IMG/VR virus record: IMGVR_UViG_3300042868_009001
Span: 1 to 32,475 of that record
Origin: a virus
DNA length: 32,475 bases
Reading direction: 5' to 3' (one strand)
Positions within the stretch are counted from its first letter, which is position 1, and the number at the start of each line of letters is the position of its first letter. Under the pieces are notes generated by a model. The model ran no database searches, was not told where the DNA came from, and saw only the letters and a list, made by a program, of their open reading frames with translations. This document shows positions 6,722-13,789 of the stretch, piece after piece. The position numbers and the translations under genes are program-made.

Positions 6722-6887
6722 TGCGGGACTTTGTTATGGTGCTTATGTAACTTACCAAAAAGCACAGAAGATTCTTGAAAACCCAGAAGAGTTTGTTGGT
6801 ATGGTTGTAGAGAAACAGGTACAAAAAGCAATTGATGCTCTGCCACTTCCCAAACTAAATACCAAAGAGTTTAAATTGCCATTCTAA
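6675..6887 (+). CDS. 70-aa protein with N-terminal membrane helix
   Basis: An N-terminal hydrophobic helix (residues about 4-24, LAIILSATSLTISAGLCYGAY) is followed by a charged helical region (YQKAQKILENPEEFVGMVVEKQV) and a short tail ending in LPF. It could be a membrane-anchored periplasmic protein or an uncleaved signal anchor. It overlaps the 50-aa gene upstream in another frame, and its TAA shares a base with the nuclease start (TAATG). The role is unknown; its position suggests the late lysis block. Confidence 0.65.
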   Translation: MKHLAIILSATSLTISAGLCYGAYVTYQKAQKILENPEEFVGMVVEKQVQKAIDALPLPKLNTKEFKLPF

Positions 6888-7300
6888 TGGATAATAAAGA
6901 TCCTTATATCTACAGAATCCGTGAGATTCATAAAGTTGTTGATGGAGATACAATAGATGCTGACATTGATTTGGGCTTTGATATTTCTCTCACTAAGCGA
7001 ATTCGCCTTGCTGGGATTGATACTCCTGAGTCACGCACTGCAGATGCGAATGAAAAGAAATACGGACTTGAATCAAAAGAATGGTTGAAGAAGCGTTGTG
7101 AGAACGCAAAGGATATTCTTATCAAGACCGAACTTCCAGACTCTACAGAGAAGTATGGTCGTATCATCGGTCATCTGTTTATCAATGGTGAAGAGACTTC
7201 ATTGAATAACCAAATGATCGCTGAGGGTTATGCTTGGACTTATGATGGTGGAACTAAGGTTAAGAACTTTGCTGAACTGGATGCGAAGCGTAAAAAGTAA
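6887..7300 (+). CDS. Staphylococcal-nuclease-family (thermonuclease) endonuclease
   Basis: 137 residues, no signal peptide. Family signatures in order: VVDGDTIDADI (Asp19/Asp21, metal), KRIRLAGIDTPES (Arg40, Asp45, Glu48, matching Arg35/Asp40/Glu43 of SNase), EKYGRIIGHL (the second catalytic Arg, near residue 95) and EGYAWTYDG. It should hydrolyse DNA or RNA with Ca2+. Cyanophages commonly carry such a gene. A role in host DNA breakdown and nucleotide recycling is inferred; a virion role is possible. Its stop abuts the stop of the convergent minus-strand gene with no gap. Confidence 0.9.
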   Translation: MDNKDPYIYRIREIHKVVDGDTIDADIDLGFDISLTKRIRLAGIDTPESRTADANEKKYGLESKEWLKKRCENAKDILIKTELPDSTEKYGRIIGHLFINGEETSLNNQMIAEGYAWTYDGGTKVKNFAELDAKRKK

Positions 7301-7972
7301 TTACTTTGAGTGAAACTTTTTGTATTGTTCTTTCTTTTGATTCTTCTGTTCTTTCTTGAGTAACTTATTGACTTTCTTGAGAGACTGACTTTTCTCAAAT
7401 GCAAAATAAACTTGAAGTTCATATGGGGTAAGGTCTCTGCTTAAGAGTTTCTTACCCCTTACAAATATCTGTTGAACAATAGGTTTCATCTTACCTACCA
7501 TCCATTCCACCAAAGATTTCCCAACAAGAGCCGCAGCAACAGAAGCAGTAGCAGTGGTGCCAGCAAGAATAACCTGCTCTTTAGGTGGGATGGGAACTTC
7601 CCCGATAATTGGTACTTCAATGACGGGAACTCCTAGATTGGTTTTGGGGGCATCATCGGAAATAACCCGATTATCCTGGGGGGTTTGAACAGATGGAGGC
7701 AGTTGAGGGGTAGGGGTAGCATCAGGAAGTCCTCTGGTTTTTTCTTCCTTCTCTTCTTGTTGTTTCTTCTGTTCCGCTCTTACTGCAGCATCAAACTCTT
7801 CTTGAGTAGGAACATCAATCACTGGATACTTGATAGTCGTATCGGGCATATTTACGATGGGCATATCAATTTGAGGTATCACGGAACGTTCTGTTCTGCG
7901 AGTTACAGGAGGCTCTATCGTTGGAATAATAGGTGGGGGTTCACTTCTTATTTGGATTGGTTTGATTTCCAT
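7301..7972 (-). CDS. Proline-rich protein with one membrane segment
   Basis: 223 residues. The N-terminal ~130 residues are Pro/Ile/Val-rich with repeated short motifs (IDMPIV, VIDVPT, VIEVPI, GEVPIPP), interrupted by a charged stretch (EEFDAAVRAEQKKQQEEKEEK). A hydrophobic segment follows near 137-160 (VILAGTTATASVAAALVGKSL), then a basic, coiled C-terminus. The sequence suggests an extended Pro-rich arm anchored in a membrane, reminiscent of TonB-like periplasm-spanning proteins, but no TonB motif is visible. It is the last gene of the minus-strand operon and overlaps the gene before it by 32 nt. Confidence 0.7.
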   Translation of the reverse strand: MEIKPIQIRSEPPPIIPTIEPPVTRRTERSVIPQIDMPIVNMPDTTIKYPVIDVPTQEEFDAAVRAEQKKQQEEKEEKTRGLPDATPTPQLPPSVQTPQDNRVISDDAPKTNLGVPVIEVPIIGEVPIPPKEQVILAGTTATASVAAALVGKSLVEWMVGKMKPIVQQIFVRGKKLLSRDLTPYELQVYFAFEKSQSLKKVNKLLKKEQKNQKKEQYKKFHSK

Positions 7973-8528
7973 TTGCTACATCCTGTACTCGTGGATACTT
8001 CACAACGACATCGGCACAGATTTTTGCATAAGGGCTTTGAGGGTGAAACGAAATTCCATTTTTCATTGCTTCACCACACTTCAGTAACCTGACTAACTCA
8101 AAGTCAAGACGTGCCTTATCTGCTTCTGCCTGCTGTCTACTGATTTCTGTACGAACTCTTGCCTTACAAAGTTCTTGAAATGAACCATCAAGCGGAACGG
8201 AAAAACCTGCGGATAAACCAGCGTTCAGAGAATTTTGTTGATAAGTTGTTGGATCATTATTATTGGATAAACTATTGTATCCAAAGGTCTGTAAGTTCAG
8301 TGTAGGTCCTTGACAAGAAACACCCCCACCATAAGTATTCATAGCAAAAGGACCCTGAAGCACCTGTACTGCCTGGTTGGTTACATTACCAGTCGCAGAT
8401 GCTGAGGGCCCTGCAATATTCGTATTAGATGGTGCTTCTGCAAATGCAGGAGATGCTAAACCGATTATTGCGTAAAGACCGATAATGTATTTGTAGTAGA
8501 TTCTTCTACCGTTTTGCGATCTATCCAT
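7941..8528 (-). CDS. Exported protein with four cysteines
   Basis: 195 residues. A signal peptide is clear (basic NGRRIYYKY, hydrophobic IIGLYAIIGLA, cleavage expected after SPAFA near residue 30). The mature protein starts with a Ser/Asn/Thr-rich segment and continues with a helical, charged region (RVRTEISRQQAEADKARLDF). Four Cys (VSCQ, ELCK, LKCG, KICA) could form disulfides in the periplasm. No named family is recognised. The start lies 64 nt inside the preceding gene in another frame; no later ATG exists before the signal core. It is the third of four genes in the minus-strand operon. Confidence 0.72.
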   Translation of the reverse strand: MDRSQNGRRIYYKYIIGLYAIIGLASPAFAEAPSNTNIAGPSASATGNVTNQAVQVLQGPFAMNTYGGGVSCQGPTLNLQTFGYNSLSNNNDPTTYQQNSLNAGLSAGFSVPLDGSFQELCKARVRTEISRQQAEADKARLDFELVRLLKCGEAMKNGISFHPQSPYAKICADVVVKYPRVQDVANGNQTNPNKK

Positions 8529-8827
8529 GTTTCTTTCGCAATTCCAGGAGTCAAGTGAGTTTCACTAAACTGGAACGGAGCACCTTGCGTTTGAATTGTG
8601 TAGTTCGCTCCTGGAGCCGGTGTCCCAGGGATATTGATATTAGTACCAGTAACAGTATAAGATGTCCCAGTAGTATATTCTATTTGTTTGATAACTTCAA
8701 CCACTTCAGTACGAGTCTTAGTCTCAGAAGTAATTGTGCCACTCGTAAAATTAGGAGTGACTGGTGCTGCATAGCAAGGAGAAATAAGTCCCGCTGCTAG
8801 CAGCAAAGCGGGAGTTATGTGTCTCAC
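8465..8827 (-). CDS. Exported beta-rich protein, paralogue of the next-upstream gene product
   Basis: 120 residues with a GTG start that overlaps the preceding stop (GTGA). Signal peptide: HITPALLLAAGLISPCYA, cleavage expected near residue 20. The mature part is Thr-rich and contains YTVTGTNINIPG and FQFSET, which closely match YTVSGTNINV and FTFSES in the 153-aa protein encoded just upstream, so the two are paralogues. The shared spacing suggests a repeated beta-strand unit. The function is unknown; secretion to the host periplasm or surface is the strongest inference. Confidence 0.72.
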   Translation of the reverse strand: MRHITPALLLAAGLISPCYAAPVTPNFTSGTITSETKTRTEVVEVIKQIEYTTGTSYTVTGTNINIPGTPAPGANYTIQTQGAPFQFSETHLTPGIAKETWIDRKTVEESTTNTLSVFTQ

Positions 8828-9285
8828 TTGAATACGCTTAACTCAACGGTTCTTTGAGCAGTACCAGTGCTTCCAGGACCACCAGCGGTGATGGTAGGAA
8901 CACCAGCAGCATTGATAGTTCCAGCAAGAGAACCTGCCGAACCACCTAACTGAGTAGTAGAGTCGCTATAAAGGTTGGGAGCAGCAATTGTTCCAGAAGC
9001 TGCCGACTGACTGGTGACATTAGTATCAGCAGTAATTGAAGATTCACTGAAAGTAAATGCCCCACCATTCGTGTTGATCGCATAAGAACCAGCACCACCA
9101 ACTCCACCAAGAGTTGTGACGTTAATGTTTGTGCCTGAGACGGTGTATTGAGCACCGACTCTATTTGATTGTACCGCAGCACCCTGAACGCTTAGTTGTA
9201 CGGAATCAACGATTTTAGATGTAATTTCAGCAGCAAAAGCAGGAGTAGTGAAGAATAACGAAAAGGCTAAAATGAGTCTTTTCAT
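8824..9285 (-). CDS. Exported Gly/Ser/Thr-rich protein
   Basis: 153 residues, first gene of the minus-strand operon. Signal peptide MKRLILAFSLFFTTPAFA is followed by a mature chain with very low charge: Gly, Ser, Thr, Ala and Asn dominate, as in amyloid-like, adhesin or fibre proteins. It shares YTVSGTNINV and FTFSES with the 120-aa protein downstream. A CATAAATA late-type box lies 23 nt upstream on the same strand. The neighbouring, divergently transcribed gene is the tail fibre, so a late surface or virion-related role is possible. A curli-like fold cannot be proven from the sequence. Confidence 0.75.
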   Translation of the reverse strand: MKRLILAFSLFFTTPAFAAEITSKIVDSVQLSVQGAAVQSNRVGAQYTVSGTNINVTTLGGVGGAGSYAINTNGGAFTFSESSITADTNVTSQSAASGTIAAPNLYSDSTTQLGGSAGSLAGTINAAGVPTITAGGPGSTGTAQRTVELSVFK

Positions 9286-9308
9286 TGTTCGAGTGTAAAC
9301 ACTGCAAG

Positions 9309-9316
9309 TATTTATG
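9309..9316 (-). promoter_or_regulatory. Late promoter box for the minus-strand exported-protein operon
   Basis: Reads CATAAATA on the minus strand, one base from the TATAAATA consensus, and lies 23 nt upstream of the ATG at 9285. It forms the left arm of an inverted repeat with the box at 9327-9334. Confidence 0.65.
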
Positions 9317-9326
9317 TTTCTGCTTT

Positions 9327-9334
9327 CATAAATA
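9327..9334 (+). promoter_or_regulatory. Late promoter box for the tail fibre
   Basis: CATAAATA, 15 nt upstream of the tail-fibre ATG. The same octamer occurs in inverted orientation 10 bp to the left, giving two divergent late promoters. Confidence 0.65.
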
Positions 9335-9349
9335 TCTAAAAAACTATAA

Positions 9350-12300
9350 ATGGCTATTAATAGAGAACTTAGTCAGTTTGGAAGACTTGTACAAATTATT
9401 GATAACGTAAGCATTGGTATCGGAACAACTTCCAATGTGAGCATTGGTTTTGGTACAATTTCAGCAACAACATTTAGTGGAAGTAATATACTTGTAGGAA
9501 CAGCAACATCAACAGGAACCGCATCACAAAGACTTCAAGTTACTGGTGGTGCTTATGTTTCTGGTTCTGTCGGTATAGGAACCACAAATCCAGGTTCTAC
9601 TTTGGATGTTCGTGCTACTGGTGCAACAATAAGAGTTCAAAATCCAGCAGCAGCAAATTATAGCGTATTACTCGATCCTTCTGCTGTTGGACCAAGAGTA
9701 TCATTTGGTGTTAATGCCGATAGTTCCTTTATGGAATTTGGTGCTTATAATCTTTTTAATAACTTAGATACCAAAAACAGAGACCTAAAAATCTTCTCAA
9801 CTGCCGCACCTGATGCATTCATATTAAGACAGGCAACTGGTAATATCGGTATAGGAACCACAAATCCATCAGACAAACTCCATGTTCTTGGTAGTAATAT
9901 TAGAATTGATAGTGCATCTGGATCTCTAAACTTCTGGAGTGGTGCTGGTTTTTATGGTGGAATTGGAGTTCTAAATGCTTTTGGTGGAAGTGGAACAGAT
10001 ATTGTTCTTCGTGCAGATTCGGGCAGAAGTCTTATATTCCAGACAGGTGGTGCGAATGATAGAGGAAGAATAGATGCTAATGGAACATTCCTAGTTGGTT
10101 CTGCAACTTCTACAGGAACCGCATCACAAAGACTTCAAGTTACTGGTGGTGCTTATGTTTCTGGTAATCTTGGAGTTGGTAGAACAAATCCATCAGCACT
10201 ATTTCATCTAACTGGTGGTTCTGCAATTGGAGCTATTATAGAAAGAAATAGCACAGGTGAAAGTTATATTAGATATCAAAATAGTTCAGGAACAATGCAC
10301 GCTGGTATATCAACAGGTGCTACTTTCTGGGGTATTGGTGATAGTACTAATTTCACAAATTCACCATATTTTGTTGTAAGAAATACAACTGGTTCTGTTG
10401 GAATCGGAACTAATAATCCAACGGTTGCACTACAACTTTCTCCAAATGCTTCTATTTCCAATGTTGGTTCTGGAATAACTTTACCAGGAACTGTTGGTTC
10501 GGCACTTACCGTTGCACAATTTTTACACGTTAATACAAATACATCATACTTAAGAATTAAAGCAACAAGAAATGCTACTGGAAGTGATTGGTTTAGTGCA
10601 TCCACAAAATTAGTTAATGTAACTGATGTAACTGAACAAGGTTATATTGAGTATAATCCAAATGGTTCTCTTTATGGAATGGCATTTGGGCAAGGCGGAA
10701 CTGAATGGGCAAGATTCTTACAGTCTGGTAATCTTGGTATAGGAACCACAACTCCAACATCGAGATTATCTGTCGTTGGTGATGGAAAATTTAGTGGTGT
10801 GGTTACAGCCACAAAGTTTGTTGGTGATGGATCATTATTGACAAATTTACCAAGTGGTGGTAGCAGCGGAGGAGGAACTTCTTCTCAATGGACCACAGGA
10901 GCAACAGGTATTACTACAACATCAAATGTTGGTATAGGCACAACAAATGCGTCATATAAACTTCATGTTGTTGGTTCTGGAACAACAACACTAATTATTG
11001 ATAATGGTAGTGCTAAAATTGTTGGCAATTTAAATGTAACTGGAACTGTTTATGCTACCGATTTTGATATGGTTCCGGGCGGTGGAGGTTATCAAAGTTT
11101 ACCTGGCATTGTTACTAGTATCATAGCGGGAAGTGGTATCACCATAAGCCCAACAAATGGTACTGGTGCAGTTACAATTTATTCTACTAATACATCTCAA
11201 TGGACCAGTTCTGTATCAGGAATTAGTACCACATCAAATGTTGGTATTAATTCTAGTATACCAACATCAGCACTTGATGTTTTGGGAAATGCTAAGATTT
11301 CTGGTGTTACTACGGCATCATCATTTGTTAAGTCTGGAGGAACTTCATCTCAATTCTTAAAGGCAGATGGCAGTGTTGATTCTTCAACGTATCTAACTTC
11401 TTATACCGAGACTGATACTTTAAATAGTGTAACTGGTAGAGGAAATTCTACATCTAATGGAATTTCTGTTGGAGTTTTAACTGCTACTTCCATAGTTAAA
11501 TCTGGAGGAACTTCATCCCAATTCTTAAAGGCAGATGGTTCTGTAGATTCTTCAACTTATCTTACATCGTATACGGAGACTGATACTTTAAATAGTGTAA
11601 CTTCAAGAGGAAATTCTACATCTAATGGAATTTCAGTTGGAGTTTTAACTGCAACTAGAGGAAACTTTACTGGAATTATTACTTCTACTGGAGCTAATAT
11701 CTTTGGTAATCTTGGAATAGGAACAACAAATCCAGGAGAAAGACTTCAAGTTGATGGTAATTTAAGACTCGGAGGTTCGACAACTTCAAACTATATTGCT
11801 TTTTATGGAACCAATGGTGATCAACCTGGTTCTTATAGTCACACTTATATTGGTGAAAGAGTTTGGAGCACTGGAACAGAAAGATCGGAGCTTCTTCTAT
11901 TCAAAGGAAATGATGCTGAGGTAAGCAATGGATGGGATAGAATAAGACTTGCTGCATCTCAAGTTAGAATTGACACTTATACAACTGCAACTGGTGGTAA
12001 TACCTTTGAAAATATTGCTACATCCGCAAACTTAATCAATAGAGTTGTAGTTCATTCTACTGGAGAAGTTGGAATTGGAACTGATGCCTCAACAGGAACA
12101 GCATCACAACCACTTCAAGTGACTGGTGGTGCTTATGTTTCTACAAGACTTGGAATAGGACAAACTAATCCAAATACTGCATTGCATATTGGACCTTATA
12201 ATGGTAATACTTTACCTCATTTATATCTTGCTTCTGGTAATAATCTTTATGGGTGGAGGATTGATACACAAGATTTTGGTGGTGGTTCTGTTCCATTAAG

Positions 12301-13555
12301 AATTTGGAGAAGAGTTAATGGAACTGATACTGAATCAATTACTGTTTTAAATCAAAATGGTAATGTTGGTATTGGAACCACAAATCCGACATCAGCACTT
12401 GATATTGTAGGAGATGCAAAGGTTTCTGGTGTTACTACGGCATCATCATTTGTTAAATCTGGTGGAACTTCATCACAATTCTTGAAGGCAGATGGTTCTG
12501 TAGATTCTTCAACGTATCTAACTTCTTATACCGAGACTGATACTTTAAACTCAGTAACTTCAAGAGGAAATTCTACATCTAATGGAATTTCAGTTGGAGT
12601 TTTAACTGCAACTAGAGGAAACTTTACTGGAATTATTACTTCTACTGGAGCTAATATTTCTGGTGTAACTACTGCAACATCATTCAGTGGATCTGGATCT
12701 GGAATTACTGGTCTTACAAATAGTAATCTGAGTGGCTCTGCCGGAATTACCAATGCAAATCTTGCAAACTCTACAATTTCTGGTGTTTCTCTTGGATCTA
12801 ATTTAAATACATTAACTCTCAATACATCTGGAACAGGCCTTTCTGGTTCAACAACTTACAATGGTTCTGGTGCATCTACATTTACTGTCACAAGTAATGC
12901 TACAAGTGCTAATACTGCTTCAACCATTGTTGCTCGTGATTCTTCAGGAAACTTTAGTGCTGGAACTATTACTGCTAGTTTATCTGGTAATGCTACCAGT
13001 GCGACAACTGCCACTAATGCACAAGGACTGACAGGAACACCAAATATTTCGGTAGGGACTATTAATTCTGGTACACTTACAGTTAGTGGAGATATTAATT
13101 ATACTGGTACAATTAAACAATCTGGATCAACTGTAATTCAATGGGTAGAAATAACACCTGTTGTTTTTGAATTTTCTTGGAGTGGTACTCAAACGTTTTC
13201 GGTTACACCAACCAATTCAATTCCACCATCTACACGTTATATTCTCGCTGATGTTTTTATTACTGCAAATAGTGGTGATCATCAAAATATTGTTCTTGGT
13301 CGTTCTTCAGTTTCTAGTCAAAAAAACTGGGTAGATAGTAGAGGGGCACAACCATCGGGACAATTTGGAACATTAACTCGTCATGCAGTAACGCTCACAT
13401 ATAATGGTGAAGCTGATGGATATTCTCCAAATTATGGATTATGGTTTTCAAGTCAGCATATCCCTAGTGATGGTAGAACCATTTATTTTAATAACTATGG
13501 AAATAGTGGAAGTGGTGGATGGGTATATATTGTTATAAAAGGATATTCATTATAA
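9350..13555 (+). CDS. Long repetitive tail fibre protein
   Basis: 1401 residues, far larger than the neighbouring genes. The body holds at least eight copies of a short fibre repeat of the form GIGTTNPTSALDIVG, each usually followed by a beta-rich stretch. Three copies of a 54-residue block (KSGGTSSQFLKADGSVDSST...) start near residues 660, 716 and 1035, and three copies of TGTASQ[RP]LQVTGGAYVS near 56, 256 and 916. After about residue 1245 the repeats end, and a non-repeated domain (VEFSW-type, Trp/Tyr/Asn-rich, ending IVIKGYSL) is the likely receptor-binding tip. No S74 chaperone domain is visible. Repeats of this kind are typical of cyanophage fibres and make the gene prone to recombination. 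Confidence 0.88.
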   Translation: MAINRELSQFGRLVQIIDNVSIGIGTTSNVSIGFGTISATTFSGSNILVGTATSTGTASQRLQVTGGAYVSGSVGIGTTNPGSTLDVRATGATIRVQNPAAANYSVLLDPSAVGPRVSFGVNADSSFMEFGAYNLFNNLDTKNRDLKIFSTAAPDAFILRQATGNIGIGTTNPSDKLHVLGSNIRIDSASGSLNFWSGAGFYGGIGVLNAFGGSGTDIVLRADSGRSLIFQTGGANDRGRIDANGTFLVGSATSTGTASQRLQVTGGAYVSGNLGVGRTNPSALFHLTGGSAIGAIIERNSTGESYIRYQNSSGTMHAGISTGATFWGIGDSTNFTNSPYFVVRNTTGSVGIGTNNPTVALQLSPNASISNVGSGITLPGTVGSALTVAQFLHVNTNTSYLRIKATRNATGSDWFSASTKLVNVTDVTEQGYIEYNPNGSLYGMAFGQGGTEWARFLQSGNLGIGTTTPTSRLSVVGDGKFSGVVTATKFVGDGSLLTNLPSGGSSGGGTSSQWTTGATGITTTSNVGIGTTNASYKLHVVGSGTTTLIIDNGSAKIVGNLNVTGTVYATDFDMVPGGGGYQSLPGIVTSIIAGSGITISPTNGTGAVTIYSTNTSQWTSSVSGISTTSNVGINSSIPTSALDVLGNAKISGVTTASSFVKSGGTSSQFLKADGSVDSSTYLTSYTETDTLNSVTGRGNSTSNGISVGVLTATSIVKSGGTSSQFLKADGSVDSSTYLTSYTETDTLNSVTSRGNSTSNGISVGVLTATRGNFTGIITSTGANIFGNLGIGTTNPGERLQVDGNLRLGGSTTSNYIAFYGTNGDQPGSYSHTYIGERVWSTGTERSELLLFKGNDAEVSNGWDRIRLAASQVRIDTYTTATGGNTFENIATSANLINRVVVHSTGEVGIGTDASTGTASQPLQVTGGAYVSTRLGIGQTNPNTALHIGPYNGNTLPHLYLASGNNLYGWRIDTQDFGGGSVPLRIWRRVNGTDTESITVLNQNGNVGIGTTNPTSALDIVGDAKVSGVTTASSFVKSGGTSSQFLKADGSVDSSTYLTSYTETDTLNSVTSRGNSTSNGISVGVLTATRGNFTGIITSTGANISGVTTATSFSGSGSGITGLTNSNLSGSAGITNANLANSTISGVSLGSNLNTLTLNTSGTGLSGSTTYNGSGASTFTVTSNATSANTASTIVARDSSGNFSAGTITASLSGNATSATTATNAQGLTGTPNISVGTINSGTLTVSGDINYTGTIKQSGSTVIQWVEITPVVFEFSWSGTQTFSVTPTNSIPPSTRYILADVFITANSGDHQNIVLGRSSVSSQKNWVDSRGAQPSGQFGTLTRHAVTLTYNGEADGYSPNYGLWFSSQHIPSDGRTIYFNNYGNSGSGGWVYIVIKGYSL
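9512..9565 (+). repeat. Tail-fibre direct repeat A, copy 1
   Basis: 54 bp identical to 10112-10165; a diverged third copy lies at 12092-12142. Encodes TGTASQRLQVTGGAYVSG. The 600-bp offset is a multiple of three. Confidence 0.9.
10112..10165 (+). repeat. Tail-fibre direct repeat A, copy 2
   Basis: 54 bp, identical base for base to 9512-9565. Recombination between the two would remove 600 bp and stay in frame. Confidence 0.9.
11327..11488 (+). repeat. Tail-fibre direct repeat B, copy 1
   Basis: 162-bp unit encoding 54 residues that begin VKSGGTSSQFLKADG. It is followed almost in tandem (168-bp period) by copy 2 and repeated again at 12452. Differences from the other copies are mainly synonymous. 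Confidence 0.85.
11495..11700 (+). repeat. Tail-fibre direct repeat B, copy 2 with extension
   Basis: Same 162-bp unit, continuing to 11700. Positions 11597-11700 (104 bp) are identical to 12554-12657. Confidence 0.88.
12452..12657 (+). repeat. Tail-fibre direct repeat B, copy 3 with extension
   Basis: Third copy, 957 bp after copy 2 (319 codons). The last 104 bp are exactly those of copy 2; the first half has several synonymous changes. Confidence 0.88.
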
Positions 13556-13591
13556 TAAATCTCTAAAAAATAACGCATACAATCTGAGTGG

Positions 13592-13620
13592 TTGACGAAC
13601 CCAGGAAACCGTGCTATGAT
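13592..13620 (+). promoter_or_regulatory. Sigma70-type promoter of psbA
   Basis: TTGACG at 13592-13597 and TATGAT at 13615-13620 with a 17-nt spacer. The -10 box runs into GATAAATA (13618-13625), one base from the late consensus, so the same site might be used both early and late. It would give a leader of about 160 nt before psbA. Confidence 0.78.
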
Positions 13621-13696
13621 AAATAGGTAAACAAATGTTACGGATTTCTAACAATCCTTAACATTGTCAACACCCGTTAACCGAGACCTATGGGTG

Positions 13697-13704
13697 TATA
13701 AATT
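13697..13704 (+). promoter_or_regulatory. Possible late promoter inside the psbA leader
   Basis: TATAAATT, seven of eight bases of the T4 late consensus, 86 nt before the psbA ATG. It would allow psbA to stay expressed late, with a shorter leader that still contains the 13718-13736 hairpin. Confidence 0.4.
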
Positions 13705-13709
13705 ACGTC

Positions 13710-13789
13710 TCTCATATCCCCGCTAAGGGTGCGGGGAGCATAGTATCTCCACCATTTCCCTGATGGTCTTACTATCCTTTTAAAAACAA
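13710..13789 (+). promoter_or_regulatory. Structured psbA 5' leader
   Basis: Three potential hairpins stand in a row: CCCCGC/GCGGGG (13718-13723 with 13731-13736, loop TAAGGGT), GGAG/CTCC directly after, and ACCAT/ATGGT (13751-13755 with 13763-13767). The last ends 22 nt before the ATG. The first is not followed by a T-tract, so it is not a plain terminator. Conserved leader RNAs (PhotoRC class) are known upstream of psbA in cyanobacteria and cyanophages; this may be one, but I cannot confirm the match. Confidence 0.5.

Noticed and set aside
7301-9285. Assignment of the exported operon as curli (Csg) genes
   Set aside because: Low-charge Gly/Ser/Asn-rich sequence is suggestive, but no curlin repeat (SxxxxQxGxxNxA) or CsgG motif is visible.
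12526-12822. Antisense reading frame of 98 codons within the tail fibre
   Set aside because: It results from the low-complexity repeats on the other strand; no ribosome site and its sequence mirrors the repeats.
9350-13555. CRISPR-like spaced repeats
   Set aside because: The repeats are long, in frame, spaced irregularly and encode fibre motifs; no short palindromic repeat with unique spacers exists.
13635-13661. Eight-codon leader peptide in the psbA 5' region
   Set aside because: No ribosome site before the ATG and no coding signal; most likely chance.
13710-13789. tRNA-like structure upstream of psbA
   Set aside because: Hairpins are present, but there is no acceptor stem, anticodon arm or TTCGA loop in the right order.
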